NCBI GenBank assembly: GCA_963575745.1
Contig: CAUYUJ010018558.1
Location: 113,228-133,227, forward strand
Origin: Prorocentrum cordatum
Lineage: Eukaryota > Sar > Dinophyceae > Prorocentrales > Prorocentraceae
Direction of reading: 5' to 3'
DNA length: 20,000 nt
This document shows positions 1-8,145 of the stretch, in pieces. Each line of letters starts with the position of its first letter. The first letter of the stretch is position 1. The notes beneath the pieces are model-generated. The model was not told the DNA's origin, searched no databases, and was given only the letters and a program-made list of their open reading frames with translations. The position numbers and the translations under genes are program-made.

Positions 1-635
1 AAGAAGGAGGGGTGAAGGACGAGCAATTGTATATGGTTTAGAAGCGAATGCCGCAATCCGAAACGAAACGCAGGGGGGCAGCACGTCCGAGGCAGGACCA
101 GGCCGCCCAGAGACGAGCCCAGTATTGACCCTCCAGACCTCTCCTGGGGAGCGCTCTGGCCAAAACCTCGAGGGCATGGGTAGTTTCATTGGTTGCTCCC
201 TCGCCCGAAAGCCGCACGGCCCGACCGCCACTTCCCGGAGAGCTCCGCCGCCCATCTGGCCAAGACTGCGGAGCACGCCGCAGAAGGAGAAAGCATGACG
301 GACAGACAGGAAGCGGAGACTTAAGACGGGCGGGAAGAGAAGAGGAGAGGCGGAAGCGAAGAGGAGAGGAGGAAGGAAACGAACAAGAAAAACGGACAGA
401 GAGGCAGCGAATTGGAATCCAGCTGCGGCGACGAGATCACCCCAGGAAGTCCGAGAGTACCGAAAGACTTCCTAAATCTGAACCTTTCATCCCTCGTAAT
501 CCTCCCTGTTCTCCTGCTTCCTCCAGCCTCCAGCCCCCCAAACCTACTATCCGAAGGCCTCTGGATATCTCCGACATGCCCCGAAGGCCGAAAAGATCTT
601 CAGAGGCCTCCGGAATCTCAAAAACCACAAATGCA

Positions 636-663
636 TGTGTGTGTATATATATATACACACACA
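636..663. repeat. Perfect 28-bp palindrome of TG, TA and CA dinucleotides
   Basis: (TG)4, then (TA)6 at 644-655, then (CA)4 form a perfect palindrome centred between 649 and 650. It is alternating purine-pyrimidine throughout, so it could extrude a cruciform or adopt Z-DNA. More CA repeat follows to about 666. It is simple-sequence DNA; no function is shown. Confidence 0.85.
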
Positions 664-1066
664 CACTCACACGTTTGCGTCGGCGGCTAGGCAGGGACGG
701 AGCGGGCGGCCAGAGGGATGGGAAAAGCGAGGGCCGCTCAGGGGGCATGGGTCGCTCCCTGGGTGAGCTGCCGCGGCCCGCCCCGCCGGCGGGGTCTGAG
801 GCGGCTGCTGCGCCGGGGTTCCAGCTGCGGCGGGGCCCAGTGCTGGTGCTGCAAGTCAGACCTCTCGAAGCCGGCGAGGAGCAGGAAGCGCAAGGCCGGC
901 GGGCCGCGCGCCGCCCGGGTGGATGCGCGGAAGGTGCGGCAAAGTGGAGGCGCATCCAAGGTGCAACGCATCCAGCAAGATGCTGGGCCAGCGCGGGGTG
1001 GCGGGCGGCAAGACCAGGCCCAGGTCACCGCGCGTGGCGGCTGCAGGCCGCAGCCCAGGCGCCATC

Positions 1067-1094
1067 GCACACACACACACACAGACAGACACAC
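1067..1094. repeat. (CA)n microsatellite with CAGA interruptions
   Basis: A run of CA dinucleotides interrupted by CAGACAGA and followed by more CA. It is short simple sequence with no coding signal. Confidence 0.8.
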
Positions 1095-1630
1095 GTACAC
1101 CTTTTTGCATCGCACGCGGCCGTGGAAACAGTCCGCACGGGCGTCCCAGGGTCGGCGAGCCCGAGTTCCAGTGATGCCGAACTCGCAGCTGCGTTGGACG
1201 CAAGACGCGGCAGGGGGCAAGGTCAAGCCCTCACGCGACGAAGCGGCGGCGGGCCAGGCGGTGGCGGGCGCGTGCAGGCCGACCAGCAGTCGGGAGCCGC
1301 ATCTGGGCGGCTACGCTGAGCGTGCGGACGAGGCGAGCTCCAACTCAAGTGGGTCGAAGTTCGCAGCTCTGGCCGAGCCTGGACGCAGCAGAGCAGAGGC
1401 AGGGCACCGGCAGCGGCGGGGAGACCCAACCGACGACCGGCGACGGCAGCGCAAGGGAGGTAAGGAGAGCCAACCTCCTGCCGAGCGGCCAGGAAACGGT
1501 GACGCAGGTGCGGGTGCAATGCGGAAGGGGGCAGGCGCAACGCAGGCGCCTGCGAAGGCTGTGGCCGGGGAGCAACGACGGGCAGACGGTGGACACAACA
1601 CCATGTATCTATAGATAATATAAGCGCACC

Positions 1631-1747
1631 TTGTGTATACAAAGGTTTGCACATGTCCGCCTGGGTACATGTACACGGATGTGTGTAGATTTGCACACAA
1701 GCATACTTATACACGATACACACCGACACACATCAATGGATGCATGC

Positions 1748-1802
<55 letters not shown>

Positions 1803-1961
1803 CACATGCATACACGCAAATATGCATGAATGTAAATATCCATGTTTGCAGTAGAGTTGCATGCATAAGCGCGTGTGTACAGGTGCGTGTATATATATAT
1901 ATATATATGTACATATACATATACATACATATTTGTACGCGTTACACAAAAAAACAAAAAC

Positions 1962-1990
<29 letters not shown>
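1631..1990. repeat. TA/CA/TG low-complexity block with three (TA)n runs
   Basis: About 360 bp built almost entirely of alternating purine-pyrimidine DNA. It has an uninterrupted (TA)24 at 1751-1798, a second TA run at about 1890-1908 and a third at about 1962-1988, joined by CATACA/TGTGTA-type sequence. The GC content is far below that of the flanks. The open frames across it are Tyr-Ile and Met-Tyr repeats and are not genes. Confidence 0.9.
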
Positions 1991-1993
<3 letters not shown>

Positions 1994-2078
1994 GTGCTCC
2001 TTCCTCCGATGTTCAGCCACCCAGCCCTGGCGCCCAGGAATCCGCGTGGGAGATTTGCACAGATTCAATGGTTTACAG

Positions 2079-2220
2079 ACGTCCCCTTAGGTCTGGCATG
2101 TCCCCCTACAGGTCGATATTCGACGAAAAATTAAAAGTATTCAAAGAACCACTCCTATATATATATATATATACACTCGAAGATCGTCCCCTTGTAGAGG
2201 GACATGCCCGACTTAAACGT
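2079..2220. repeat. Imperfect foldback around a (TA)n tract
   Basis: The left arm (about 2079-2123) and the reverse complement of the right arm (about 2177-2220) align over some 45 bp with small gaps. The shared core contains GGCATGTCCC and a TCGA end. A (TA)n run at about 2156-2174 lies in the loop. The structure resembles a short nonautonomous inverted-repeat element. No target-site duplication was confirmed. Confidence 0.55.
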
Positions 2221-2374
2221 ACCCCTGGGAATCTCACGGAGCACTGGCTACTCATAACCACCCCGCCCCCTGAGGGCGAGAAAGATCCAAATCCCTGGGC
2301 CACCCACGTCGTTTTTTTGTTGCTCACAGCTTAGACCCCCAAAGGTCCAGGCCCCTTCCCTGGGACCGGCCTTT

Positions 2375-2456
2375 CTTCCCGAGCCGTTTTCTGACTCCTG
2401 GAGCCTCGCAAAGGACCCCCAAAGGCCTTCCCGAGCCGTTTTCTGACTCCTGGAGC
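2375..2456. repeat. Direct 30-bp repeat, offset 52 bp
   Basis: The 30-bp string at 2375-2404 recurs exactly at 2427-2456. It begins CTTCCCGAGCCG and ends CTCCTGGAGC. The preceding ACCCCCAAAGG segment (2335-2345 and 2414-2424) is also duplicated. It is a local tandem duplication in noncoding DNA. Confidence 0.85.
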
Positions 2457-2582
2457 GCGCCATCACTTCACGGTGCGGGTGGCTCCGAGCCCAGCACCCC
2501 GCCAGACCCTCAGCGGCACGCCTCTCGACACCGCTGCACGCGGCGGGCTTCGGAAGCCAGGGGTCCAACAGAAATGTGCTGT

Positions 2583-2790
2583 CTTCGGCGGCGAGCTTTG
2601 GGGGGGGAGTGAGAAGGAGAAGGCCTTCTCAGAAGGCTCGGAAGCCCCCCGGCAGAAGCTTCCGAAGCCCTCCCCGAGGGCGCGGAGAACCTCTCAGCAG
2701 GCCGGAGGGCCTCTGAGCGAAACCCCCTCGCCGCCTTCTGAGAGGGCCTTCTCCTTCTCACTCCCGCCCCTCCCCCCGCTCGCCGCCGAC
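2583..2790 (+). repeat. Foldback (terminal inverted repeat) element, copy 1
   Basis: The inner arms 2605-2634 and 2736-2765 are inverted repeats of each other over 30 bp with one mismatch. The pairing continues outward through a G-run/C-run to GGCGGCGAGC at the left and GCTCGCCGCC at the right. A second copy lies at about 8320-8515 in the opposite orientation. The repeat therefore looks like an interspersed ~200-bp family, MITE-like or introner-like. No transposase is encoded. Confidence 0.7.
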
Positions 2791-2813
2791 AAGAGGCAGG
2801 TGCTATCTCATGG
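2774..2813 (+). repeat. 40-bp exact repeat, copy 1
   Basis: These 40 bases recur exactly at 8146-8185. They run from the C-rich right end of foldback copy 1 through AAGAGGCAGGTGCTATCTCA into the LINE target site. Both copies lie outside the LINE, so before the LINE inserted they were about 270 bp apart, separated mainly by the (GGA)n tract. Confidence 0.9.
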
Positions 2814-2821
2814 AGGAGGAG
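2803..2821 (+). repeat. Target-site duplication at the LINE 3' end
   Basis: CTATCTCATGGAGGAGGAG here is identical to 7944-7962. The flanking bases differ on both sides (2802 G against 7943 A; 2822 C against 7963 G). The duplication is therefore exactly 19 bp and fixes both ends of the element. Confidence 0.85.
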
Positions 2822-2830
2822 CGCCAACCG

Positions 2831-5800
2831 TCAGGGGGGGGGGAGGGCGGGGAGGGTCCGGAGAAGTCCTGCAGGAAGGCCACGGCGAGCGAGCACACGG
2901 GCACGAGCGGCCAGGACCTGCCGCAAGTGCGTTGGGCTGCGCTTCCCTGCGGCGCGGCAGTGGTGGAAAGCCGACGTTGCGAGCTCGACTGCAAGTGCCT
3001 GGGAAAAGACCGTCTCAGGTGTGTCGGAGGGCCATCGACACGGGAGCATGCAATCAAGAGGATCTTCACCCCACGTTGGAGGGAGCAGAGGGAGAAAAGG
3101 CACGAGCAGAAAGCGAAGATGAGGGCAGCAGAAATAGTGGAGGAGAGAGTCCCCACCAACAGCTTGGCAGCCCCAGACACACCAGGAGGGCCCTTGTCGG
3201 AATCTCCTGGAGGTAGGCCATGCGTTACACAAAACTTTAATCAGCGAAGTCAGATAAAAAGAGGGGAGGCGGGAGCTCACGAGCTTAAATCGTCGAAGAC
3301 AAATCAACACATCTTGATGAGATATGACACCAGTCCAGTATCTGAGTCGGGCACCCAGGAGATCAGTAGGGTGGGGATGGGGATGATGGTGAAGTAGGAA
3401 GTGGTAGATCTTGGCTTGTAGTGATCTGGGGGGAGAATCGGCGGGGTTCCCAGGGAGCCCAAGGAAGAGGTCACGAGCACGAACATGATGAGAGAGAATG
3501 GAGTCCGAGTGGTAGGGGTTGTCGAGGCACTGCAGACACACCTCCGTCGATTCCCACGCTCGACGGCACGATGCCTCACATACTGGGAGGGCCTCCGAAA
3601 GGAGTGCAGAGCGTGTCAGGGCACTTCTCGCGGCCAGGTCCAATGATCTCAATTGAACGGGGAAGTGGACAGACTTGAGGTTGGCGAGCAGTATGGGAGG
3701 GATCGAATGGCGAGGAGCACGTGTGAGAAGTTGATGACATTCACGGACAATGGCCTTGGCTTCGCGAGGAGGCTCGAATAGCTGGGCCACGTGGCCAACC
3801 ACCGGGAGCGCGTACCTGTTCCAGGCAACCACAGAATGAATAAAGCTGAGGCCCAGATTCTTGACGAGGTGGGTCCGTTCTCTCAATTTTGCCAGCGGGG
3901 CCCTCCATGACATATTCCGCCCACCAAGCCCAAGGAAAACACCAAGGTATTTGGCACATTGCGAGATCTGGAAGGGGCCCACATCGAGGCCCTGGACGCA
4001 GAAGAGCCTGCGGACATCTGCTTCATTAAACTGACGAGGAAAGATGATGTGGCACTTTGAAAAATTGAGCGCCAGACCAGTGGCCGCCGTAGCACGAGTG
4101 AGCAAAGCGGTGATGATCGGGAGCACCACATACAGGTTGCGTGCTACCAAACCAAGATCATCAGCAAAAGCACACAGCGATAGGTCGTGATAGCTCTTCT
4201 GGATGAGGGTAGCCTTCAGAACAGGATCCAGGATCAACGCGAACAGGACTCCCGAGAGGGGGCATCCCTGCTTCATCCCCCTTTGGGCCCAGAAGCCCGA
4301 AGGAAACGAGTTCCCCACGGCAATGTACGTCCAAACCTGGGAGTAAAGCGTGATGATTGCTCCGACGATTTTGGCAGGTACCCTCATCTTCCTGAGCACT
4401 GCGAAGATCCACCTGTGGAAAACACTCGGGAACGCGTTCTTGAAATCAAAGAGGCAGGCCGCCGCCTCCTTAATGCCCAAGGTGTGAGACCAGGTGAATA
4501 ACGATGAGTCCATCTCAAGAATGTTATCGATCATCGAGCGACCCCTCACGAATCCTCTCTGACATGCCTGAACTCGATCTGCCGCGAGATAGTTGAGCGG
4601 GTGAGCGAGCAAGGACGAGTAGATCTTGTTATCCGAGTTCGAGAGCGAGAGCATGCGGGTTTGGCAGGGGGTACGAATTTCAGCACCTTTGGACTTCAGT
4701 TCACCCTTGGGCGGGAAGGCAGCACGGCAATAATTAAATTCCTGACTTACACGATGCTCATTCACCAGGCAGAGGAAGCCGTCATACAGAAACTGGTGGG
4801 CGAGATCGGGGGCCAGGCGCCAGGCCGAGTAGGGGATCCCGTCAGGACCAGGGGCCGTGTCTTTCTTTTTGGCGAGGAGACTGAGCATCTGATCTTTGCT
4901 CGCGATCCAGTCGACACGCTGGTGCGAGGAGGAAACGAACTGGTCCTCCTGCTCTTCAAGCGGCTCCACCTGCGCGAGGAAAAAGTCAGTGGCCTCTGCG
5001 CACACCTGGGCCTCATTCTCGACAGCGAAAACTGCTCCCCAATGCTTAGCCAGTAAATTAGCCATGAGAGTTGGGTCGGAGATGGTATGACCTTCCGCAG
5101 TTCGCAATCCCGCCAGGAAGATTTTCGGCCTCTGGGATCGCCAGGCAGCGGCAAGGCGCTGGATGCGGAAAAGGTTGGCAGCCTGAACTTCGGGGGGGTC
5201 CGAACTGCGTAAGACGTCTTGTGTGCGAGCGTCCATGATGGCTCTCTGGAGGCTGGCAAGGTGCTGGTGGAACCCGTTCCAGTCGATCCAACTCTCGGTG
5301 AGCACGGAATAGAAGGCGGCGAGCACGGGGTAGGCTGCAACCGAATTCTTGGCCACTTGATGCTGACCTGCTCTAGCCGACCGAAGGAGTCGGAGGCAAA
5401 TCAGGACTCTCTGCTCGTTGCTCTGGGGACCCACCTGCTGGACATGCCATTTCACCCTCCGGGCCGCGAAGTGGAAAACTTTCTTCGATTCAAGGAGCCT
5501 CTGAGTAGGGTCAGCAGAGAAGTCCTGGACCTGAAACATGTCTTCACAGACTTCCTTGAACACAGCATGGCAGGCAACCCAGGGCGGAATCGAGACGTAG
5601 TCTGCGTCGTCGCGGGCAGGAACGGTGAGACTGAGGAAGACGGGGGAGTGGTCAGAGGGCTTGGACAGGTTCGTGATGGGCCAGGCGGTAGAGGAAACGG
5701 GGTTGAAGTCGATGAGGAGAGCACTAGGAAGACTTGTATAGATACGATCCAATCTTGCATAGCTGGGGTTTGTGTCAACGTTGGCACGATGTGTATAGTG

Positions 5801-6763
5801 AGGTTGGTAGACTTCAGAGTACAGCGGGAAGATCTGTTCAAACAGGGAGGCGAGCCGCGATGTCTGGAAGGTCTCACGCCCCGATAGGGCGTAGTACCGC
5901 GCGTCACCGTTCTCGAGAAAGTTAAAGTCACCGACGATGAAGGACGTGGAGAGTGGGGAAGGGGTCAGGAAGCCACGAAGTCGCCAGAATACTGCACGGG
6001 TGTGGGCCTCCGTCCAGGAGGGGTCCACATGTACACATGCAACCTGAAGAACCTCACGTGGATTGGCGAGAGTGAGAACACCAACGCGGCCCTGCTCGAC
6101 AACACTGAAGGAGTGGGAGGTGAAGTGAGAGTAGATGGTCTCCTTAACCACAATCAGGATACCCCCTGCAATCTCACTGTTCATGAACGAACCAAACACC
6201 TGCACGGCACCGAGATCACGCTGGAGTAGGGCGGCATCGGCACTATTTCCATGGGTTTCCTGGATACAAATGATCGAGTGCCGTCTGAGGAGGGATTGGA
6301 GGGAGCGGTATTTACACTGACTTCGCCGACTATCTGTGAAATGGGAACAGAACAACGTTTGGGCATTCCAACTACAGATGTTGAAGGGGAGGGAGGAGGA
6401 GGGAAGAAAGAGGCGAGAAGACGACGGGGCGGGAGGGCGCACAGGGGGCCTAGCAGCCAAGGGCCCCACCGCAGGGCTGCGCCTGTGCACACGAGCAAGA
6501 GAGGGGGAGCAGGGCACAGGGACGGCGGCCTCAGGAGAGCACGTAGGTGTGGCCGACAAAGAGGTCGGGGTAGCCCAGGCGCGAGTAGCCATCGATGTCC
6601 CAGAGGAGGAGGCCGAGCAGGGAGAGGAGCCAGTCGTAGACGATGAGTACTCGGCGTTGGTGTTGCTGCTTCCCAGTGCATGACTGCCCTCAGTAACGCA
6701 TACAGCAGGCAACGTCGAGGAAGGTGGGTACGTGGAAATCGATGTTGTCCTTGAGTCCTCATC
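2831..6763 (-). CDS. LINE ORF2: AP endonuclease and reverse transcriptase
   Basis: This is the enzymatic protein of the LINE: it nicks the target and copies element RNA from the nick. The frame is open from the codon after TAG (6764-6766) to TGA at 2833-2831. The first in-frame AUG is at 6592. Residues here count from 6712. A Ser/Pro/Ala-rich linker precedes the endonuclease (about 109-361), which shows SWNAQ (114-118), QETH (151-154), VGDFNF (260-265), LDRIY (321-325) and SDHSPV (353-358), the usual Asn, Glu, Asp/Asn and Asp/His positions. The reverse transcriptase (about 615-930) shows APGPDGIP, FDFKNAF with D756, GMKQGCPLSG and FADD with D851/D852. Near 1178-1196 a Cys-x3-Cys-x9-His-x3-Cys pattern resembles the C-terminal knuckle of LINEs. 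I see no RNase H domain. There is no frameshift or internal stop, so it looks functional. How it is translated after ORF1 is open; readthrough of the UAG is the simplest option. Confidence 0.93.
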   Translation of the reverse strand, partial: DEDSRTTSISTYPPSSTLPAVCVTEGSHALGSSNTNAEYSSSTTGSSPCSASSSGTSMATRAWATPTSLSATPTCSPEAAVPVPCSPSLARVHRRSPAVGPLAARPPVRPPAPSSSRLFLPSSSLPFNICSWNAQTLFCSHFTDSRRSQCKYRSLQSLLRRHSIICIQETHGNSADAALLQRDLGAVQVFGSFMNSEIAGGILIVVKETIYSHFTSHSFSVVEQGRVGVLTLANPREVLQVACVHVDPSWTEAHTRAVFWRLRGFLTPSPLSTSFIVGDFNFLENGDARYYALSGRETFQTSRLASLFEQIFPLYSEVYQPHYTHRANVDTNPSYARLDRIYTSLPSALLIDFNPVSSTAWPITNLSKPSDHSPVFLSLTVPARDDADYVSIPPWVACHAVFKEVCEDMFQVQDFSADPTQRLLESKKVFHFAARRVKWHVQQVGPQSNEQRVLICLRLLRSARAGQHQVAKNSVAAYPVLAAFYSVLTESWIDWNGFHQHLASLQRAIMDARTQDVLRSSDPPEVQAANLFRIQRLAAAWRSQRPKIFLAGLRTAEGHTISDPTLMANLLAKHWGAVFAVENEAQVCAEATDFFLAQVEPLEEQEDQFVSSSHQRVDWIASKDQMLSLLAKKKDTAPGPDGIPYSAWRLAPDLAHQFLYDGFLCLVNEHRVSQEFNYCRAAFPPKGELKSKGAEIRTPCQTRMLSLSNSDNKIYSSLLAHPLNYLAADRVQACQRGFVRGRSMIDNILEMDSSLFTWSHTLGIKEAAACLFDFKNAFPSVFHRWIFAVLRKMRVPAKIVGAIITLYSQVWTYIAVGNSFPSGFWAQRGMKQGCPLSGVLFALILDPVLKATLIQKSYHDLSLCAFADDLGLVARNLYVVLPIITALLTRATAATGLALNFSKCHIIFPRQFNEADVRRLFCVQGLDVGPFQISQCAKYLGVFLGLGGRNMSWRAPLAKLRERTHLVKNLGLSFIHSVVAWNRYALPVVGHVAQLFEPPREAKAIVRECHQLLTRAPRHSIPPILLANLKSVHFPVQLRSLDLAARSALTRSALLSEALPVCEASCRRAWESTEVCLQCLDNPYHSDSILSHHVRARDLFLGLPGNPADSPPRSLQAKIYHFLLHHHPHPHPTDLLGARLRYWTGVISHQDVLICLRRFKLVSSRLPSFYLTSLIKVLCNAWPTSRRFRQGPSWCVWGCQAVGGDSLLHYFCCPHLRFLLVPFLPLLPPTWGEDPLDCMLPCRWPSDTPETVFSQALAVELATSAFHHCRAAGKRSPTHLRQVLAARARVLARRGLPAGLLRTLPALPPP

Positions 6764-6766
6764 CTA
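6764..6766 (-). other. Single in-frame TAG between ORF1 and ORF2
   Basis: Reading from the ORF1 AUG, the codons before and after are GAC TAG GAT, and the same frame then stays open to TGA at 2831. ORF1 and ORF2 would therefore be one frame of 1,639 codons (counting the TAG and the final stop) but for this codon. An out-of-frame AUG overlaps the next codons, and the next in-frame AUG is 172 nt downstream. That arrangement makes simple reinitiation at ORF2 unattractive. Programmed readthrough, a nonsense mutation in this copy, or recoding are the alternatives. Confidence 0.85.
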
Positions 6767-7747
6767 GTCCATGGCGGAGTCGCCTCCTGCTTCCTGGGCA
6801 GAGGCGTGGGCCTTGCTGATGATGGTGTTGATCTGCTCTGCAGAGATGCCCCAGGCCTCCAGCTCGCTGAGAGGCGGTTCGAATTGATAGCAGTCCTCGC
6901 CGTTCCTCTGGGTCATGGGCTTCGATGAGACGAGCTCCCAGACGTCACTCTCGGTGCGTAATCGGAGAACTCCTTTGAAGCCATCCACCCCTAGCTGACA
7001 TTTGCCCTCTTGCCAGTGCGGGGAGAGCATGAGAAGGGAGCGGACAGGGTTCCACAGGTGGTGGAAGGCTCTCTTCCTGATCCTGACGTCGAGCGGGAGG
7101 TCGGACTTGACGCGCAGGGGATGGATGTTACCGTCGCGGGGGTCGGTCCACGTCATGCCCTGGAGGTTGGCCATGCGCTGGAATTCTCTGGCTGCATCTT
7201 CCCTTTCGAACTTGACTGCGTAGGTCTGGGCAATGGAGTGAAAGACAGGAGTGGCGCCGACCGAAAGGAGGTGCGGGAAGTGCTGCACGAGCTGGTCCCA
7301 GTGCTTCCGTCTGACAGAGTCCAATACGGGCCGAGGGAAGGTGCCAACAAACTTGAGTAAGGAGTCGCCGCCAGGCACTGCGTCGAAGCCGCGCTGCTTC
7401 TTGGCACCCGCGGGGATCTGCCTCGCGAAGCCCGCCGTGCCAGATGTGGACCCACCGCTGGAAGATGCCGTCGATGATGTTGCGCTGGCAATGCGCTTGA
7501 GATTGGTGTCGTTGTCCGCGCATTGCTTGGTGAGGAGGTTGACGCGGTCGACGAGCTGGGTCATGGCCGTCTGCTGTGCTTGGATGGAATTCTGATGCAG
7601 GAGGAGGGAGTTGTTGACGGTCTCGAACTTCTTGTTGAGCTCGCCCGAGACGTGTGCCGTGACCTGTTGAACTATGGCTTCCGTTGCAGAGGCCATGGCA
7701 GCAGCAATGCCCGACTGTATGGCCTGATTGAGCTCCTCACTTCCCAT
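6764..7747 (-). CDS. LINE ORF1: coiled-coil RNA-binding-like protein
   Basis: A 327-aa protein, probably the RNA-binding partner that packages LINE RNA. The ATG at 7747-7745 was chosen because it is the first ATG after the spliced leader, has no upstream ATG in the 5' UTR, and sits in a good context (GCCATGG). Residues 1-85 are rich in Ala, Gln, Leu and Asn with heptad-like spacing, suggesting a coiled coil for oligomerisation. A Ser/Thr/Gly linker follows (88-105). Residues 131-235 suggest an RRM-like fold: KFVGTFP, then YAVKFEREDAAREF, then a basic segment LRVKSDLPLDVRIRKRAF. That order resembles ORF1 proteins of L1-type elements, but the similarity is inferred by eye. There is no CCHC zinc knuckle. 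It ends AMD-TAG, and ORF2 follows in the same frame. Confidence 0.8.
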   Translation of the reverse strand: MGSEELNQAIQSGIAAAMASATEAIVQQVTAHVSGELNKKFETVNNSLLLHQNSIQAQQTAMTQLVDRVNLLTKQCADNDTNLKRIASATSSTASSSGGSTSGTAGFARQIPAGAKKQRGFDAVPGGDSLLKFVGTFPRPVLDSVRRKHWDQLVQHFPHLLSVGATPVFHSIAQTYAVKFEREDAAREFQRMANLQGMTWTDPRDGNIHPLRVKSDLPLDVRIRKRAFHHLWNPVRSLLMLSPHWQEGKCQLGVDGFKGVLRLRTESDVWELVSSKPMTQRNGEDCYQFEPPLSELEAWGISAEQINTIISKAHASAQEAGGDSAMD

Positions 7748-7943
7748 GGCCGCGAACAGCTGGGGCGATCCAGCAGGAGAAGATGTGAGGAGTGTCGCAA
7801 AATGCGGAAAAGGCACGGGCACTGAAGCTCTCGTGCCGCGAGGCCTGCCCTCGCCAGAAGATCGCTCTGAGCCGTCCCCTCGGCAGCGACCAAGTTCGAA
7901 GCGCCAGGGAAGCGTTTCAAACTTGAGCCAAAATGGCTACGGA
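7748..7943 (-). other. 5' UTR of the LINE mRNA
   Basis: This is the 196-nt segment between the element's 5' end and the ORF1 start. The first 22 nt are the spliced leader; the remaining 174 nt are GC-rich and contain no ATG. It may also hold an internal promoter, as in many LINEs, but none can be recognised here. Confidence 0.7.
7922..7943 (-). other. Dinoflagellate spliced-leader sequence (genomic relict)
   Basis: On the minus strand, 7943-7922 reads T followed by CCGTAGCCATTTTGGCTCAA and G. This matches the 22-nt dinoflagellate SL consensus, in which the first base is T, A or G, with no mismatch. In dinoflagellates the SL is added to mRNA by trans-splicing and is normally absent from genes; a genomic copy marks a retroposed mRNA. 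Here it is the exact 5' end of the LINE and abuts the target-site duplication. It is not an SL RNA gene: what follows is the LINE 5' UTR, not a donor site and small-RNA body. Confidence 0.95.
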
Positions 7944-7962
7944 CTATCTCATGGAGGAGGAG
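7944..7962 (+). repeat. Target-site duplication at the LINE 5' end
   Basis: It is identical over 19 bp to 2803-2821. It begins directly next to the first base of the spliced leader and runs into the (GGA)n tract, which shows that the LINE entered at the edge of that tract. Confidence 0.85.
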
Positions 7963-8130
7963 GAGGAGGAGGAGGAGGAGGAGGAGGAGGGGGAGAGGGG
8001 AGGAGGAGGAGGAGGAGGAGGAGGAGGAGGAGGAGGAGGAGGAGGAGGAGGAGGAGGAGGAGGAGGAGGAGGAGGAGGAGGAGGAGGAGGAGGAGGAGGA
8101 GGAGGAGGAGGAGGAGGAGGAGGAGGAGGA
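7952..8130. repeat. (GGA)n microsatellite
   Basis: About 180 bp of GGA/GAG repeat, interrupted once near 7990 by GGGGAGAGGGG. All purines are on the plus strand, unlike every other long CTC-type tract in the window. The open frames across it (poly-Glu, poly-Gly, poly-Arg; poly-Ser or poly-Leu on the other strand) are artefacts. Confidence 0.95.
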
Positions 8131-8145
8131 CTCTGCCGCCGCGTA

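Larger units (their letters stand above)
1..1620. other. GC-rich stretch without a supportable gene
   Basis: Several long open frames cross this stretch on both strands (for example 189-1319 plus), but none shows a recognisable domain. Their translations are dominated by Arg, Pro, Ala and Gly, as expected from GC-rich noncoding DNA, and open frames overlap on opposite strands. Short (CA)n and (TG/TA/CA)n tracts interrupt it. Unrecognised exons of a spliced gene cannot be excluded. Confidence 0.5.
2822..7943 (-). mobile_element. Full-length LINE retrotransposon starting with a spliced leader
   Basis: This is a 5,122-bp non-LTR retrotransposon on the minus strand, bounded by perfect 19-bp direct repeats (2803-2821 and 7944-7962). 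In order it has a 22-nt spliced leader at its exact 5' terminus (7943-7922), a 196-nt 5' UTR including the leader, ORF1 (7747-6764), an in-frame TAG, ORF2 with endonuclease and reverse transcriptase (to 2831), and 9 nt of 3' UTR. There are no long terminal repeats and no poly(A) tail. Seen: the intact catalytic motifs, the matching target duplications and the leader at the junction. Known: LINEs insert by target-primed reverse transcription, and dinoflagellate mRNAs receive this leader by trans-splicing. Inferred: a trans-spliced LINE mRNA was reverse-transcribed recently at this site. The clade is not assigned; EN-RT with a C-terminal Cys/His motif fits L1-like or related LINEs. Confidence 0.93.

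Noticed and set aside
189-1319. 376-codon open frame on plus
   Set aside because: Its listed start is a GTG, not an ATG. The composition is Arg/Pro/Gly-rich, there is no domain, and opposing frames overlap it.
1751-1798. TATA promoter
   Set aside because: A pure (TA)24 microsatellite with no gene downstream; dinoflagellate promoters generally lack a TATA box.
2831-3900. RNase H domain at the end of LINE ORF2
   Set aside because: No convincing set of catalytic Asp/Glu/Asp residues was found after the reverse transcriptase; only the Cys/His motif is visible.
7922-7943. Spliced-leader RNA gene
   Set aside because: The SL is followed by the LINE 5' UTR and ORF1 instead of a GT donor and the short SL RNA body.
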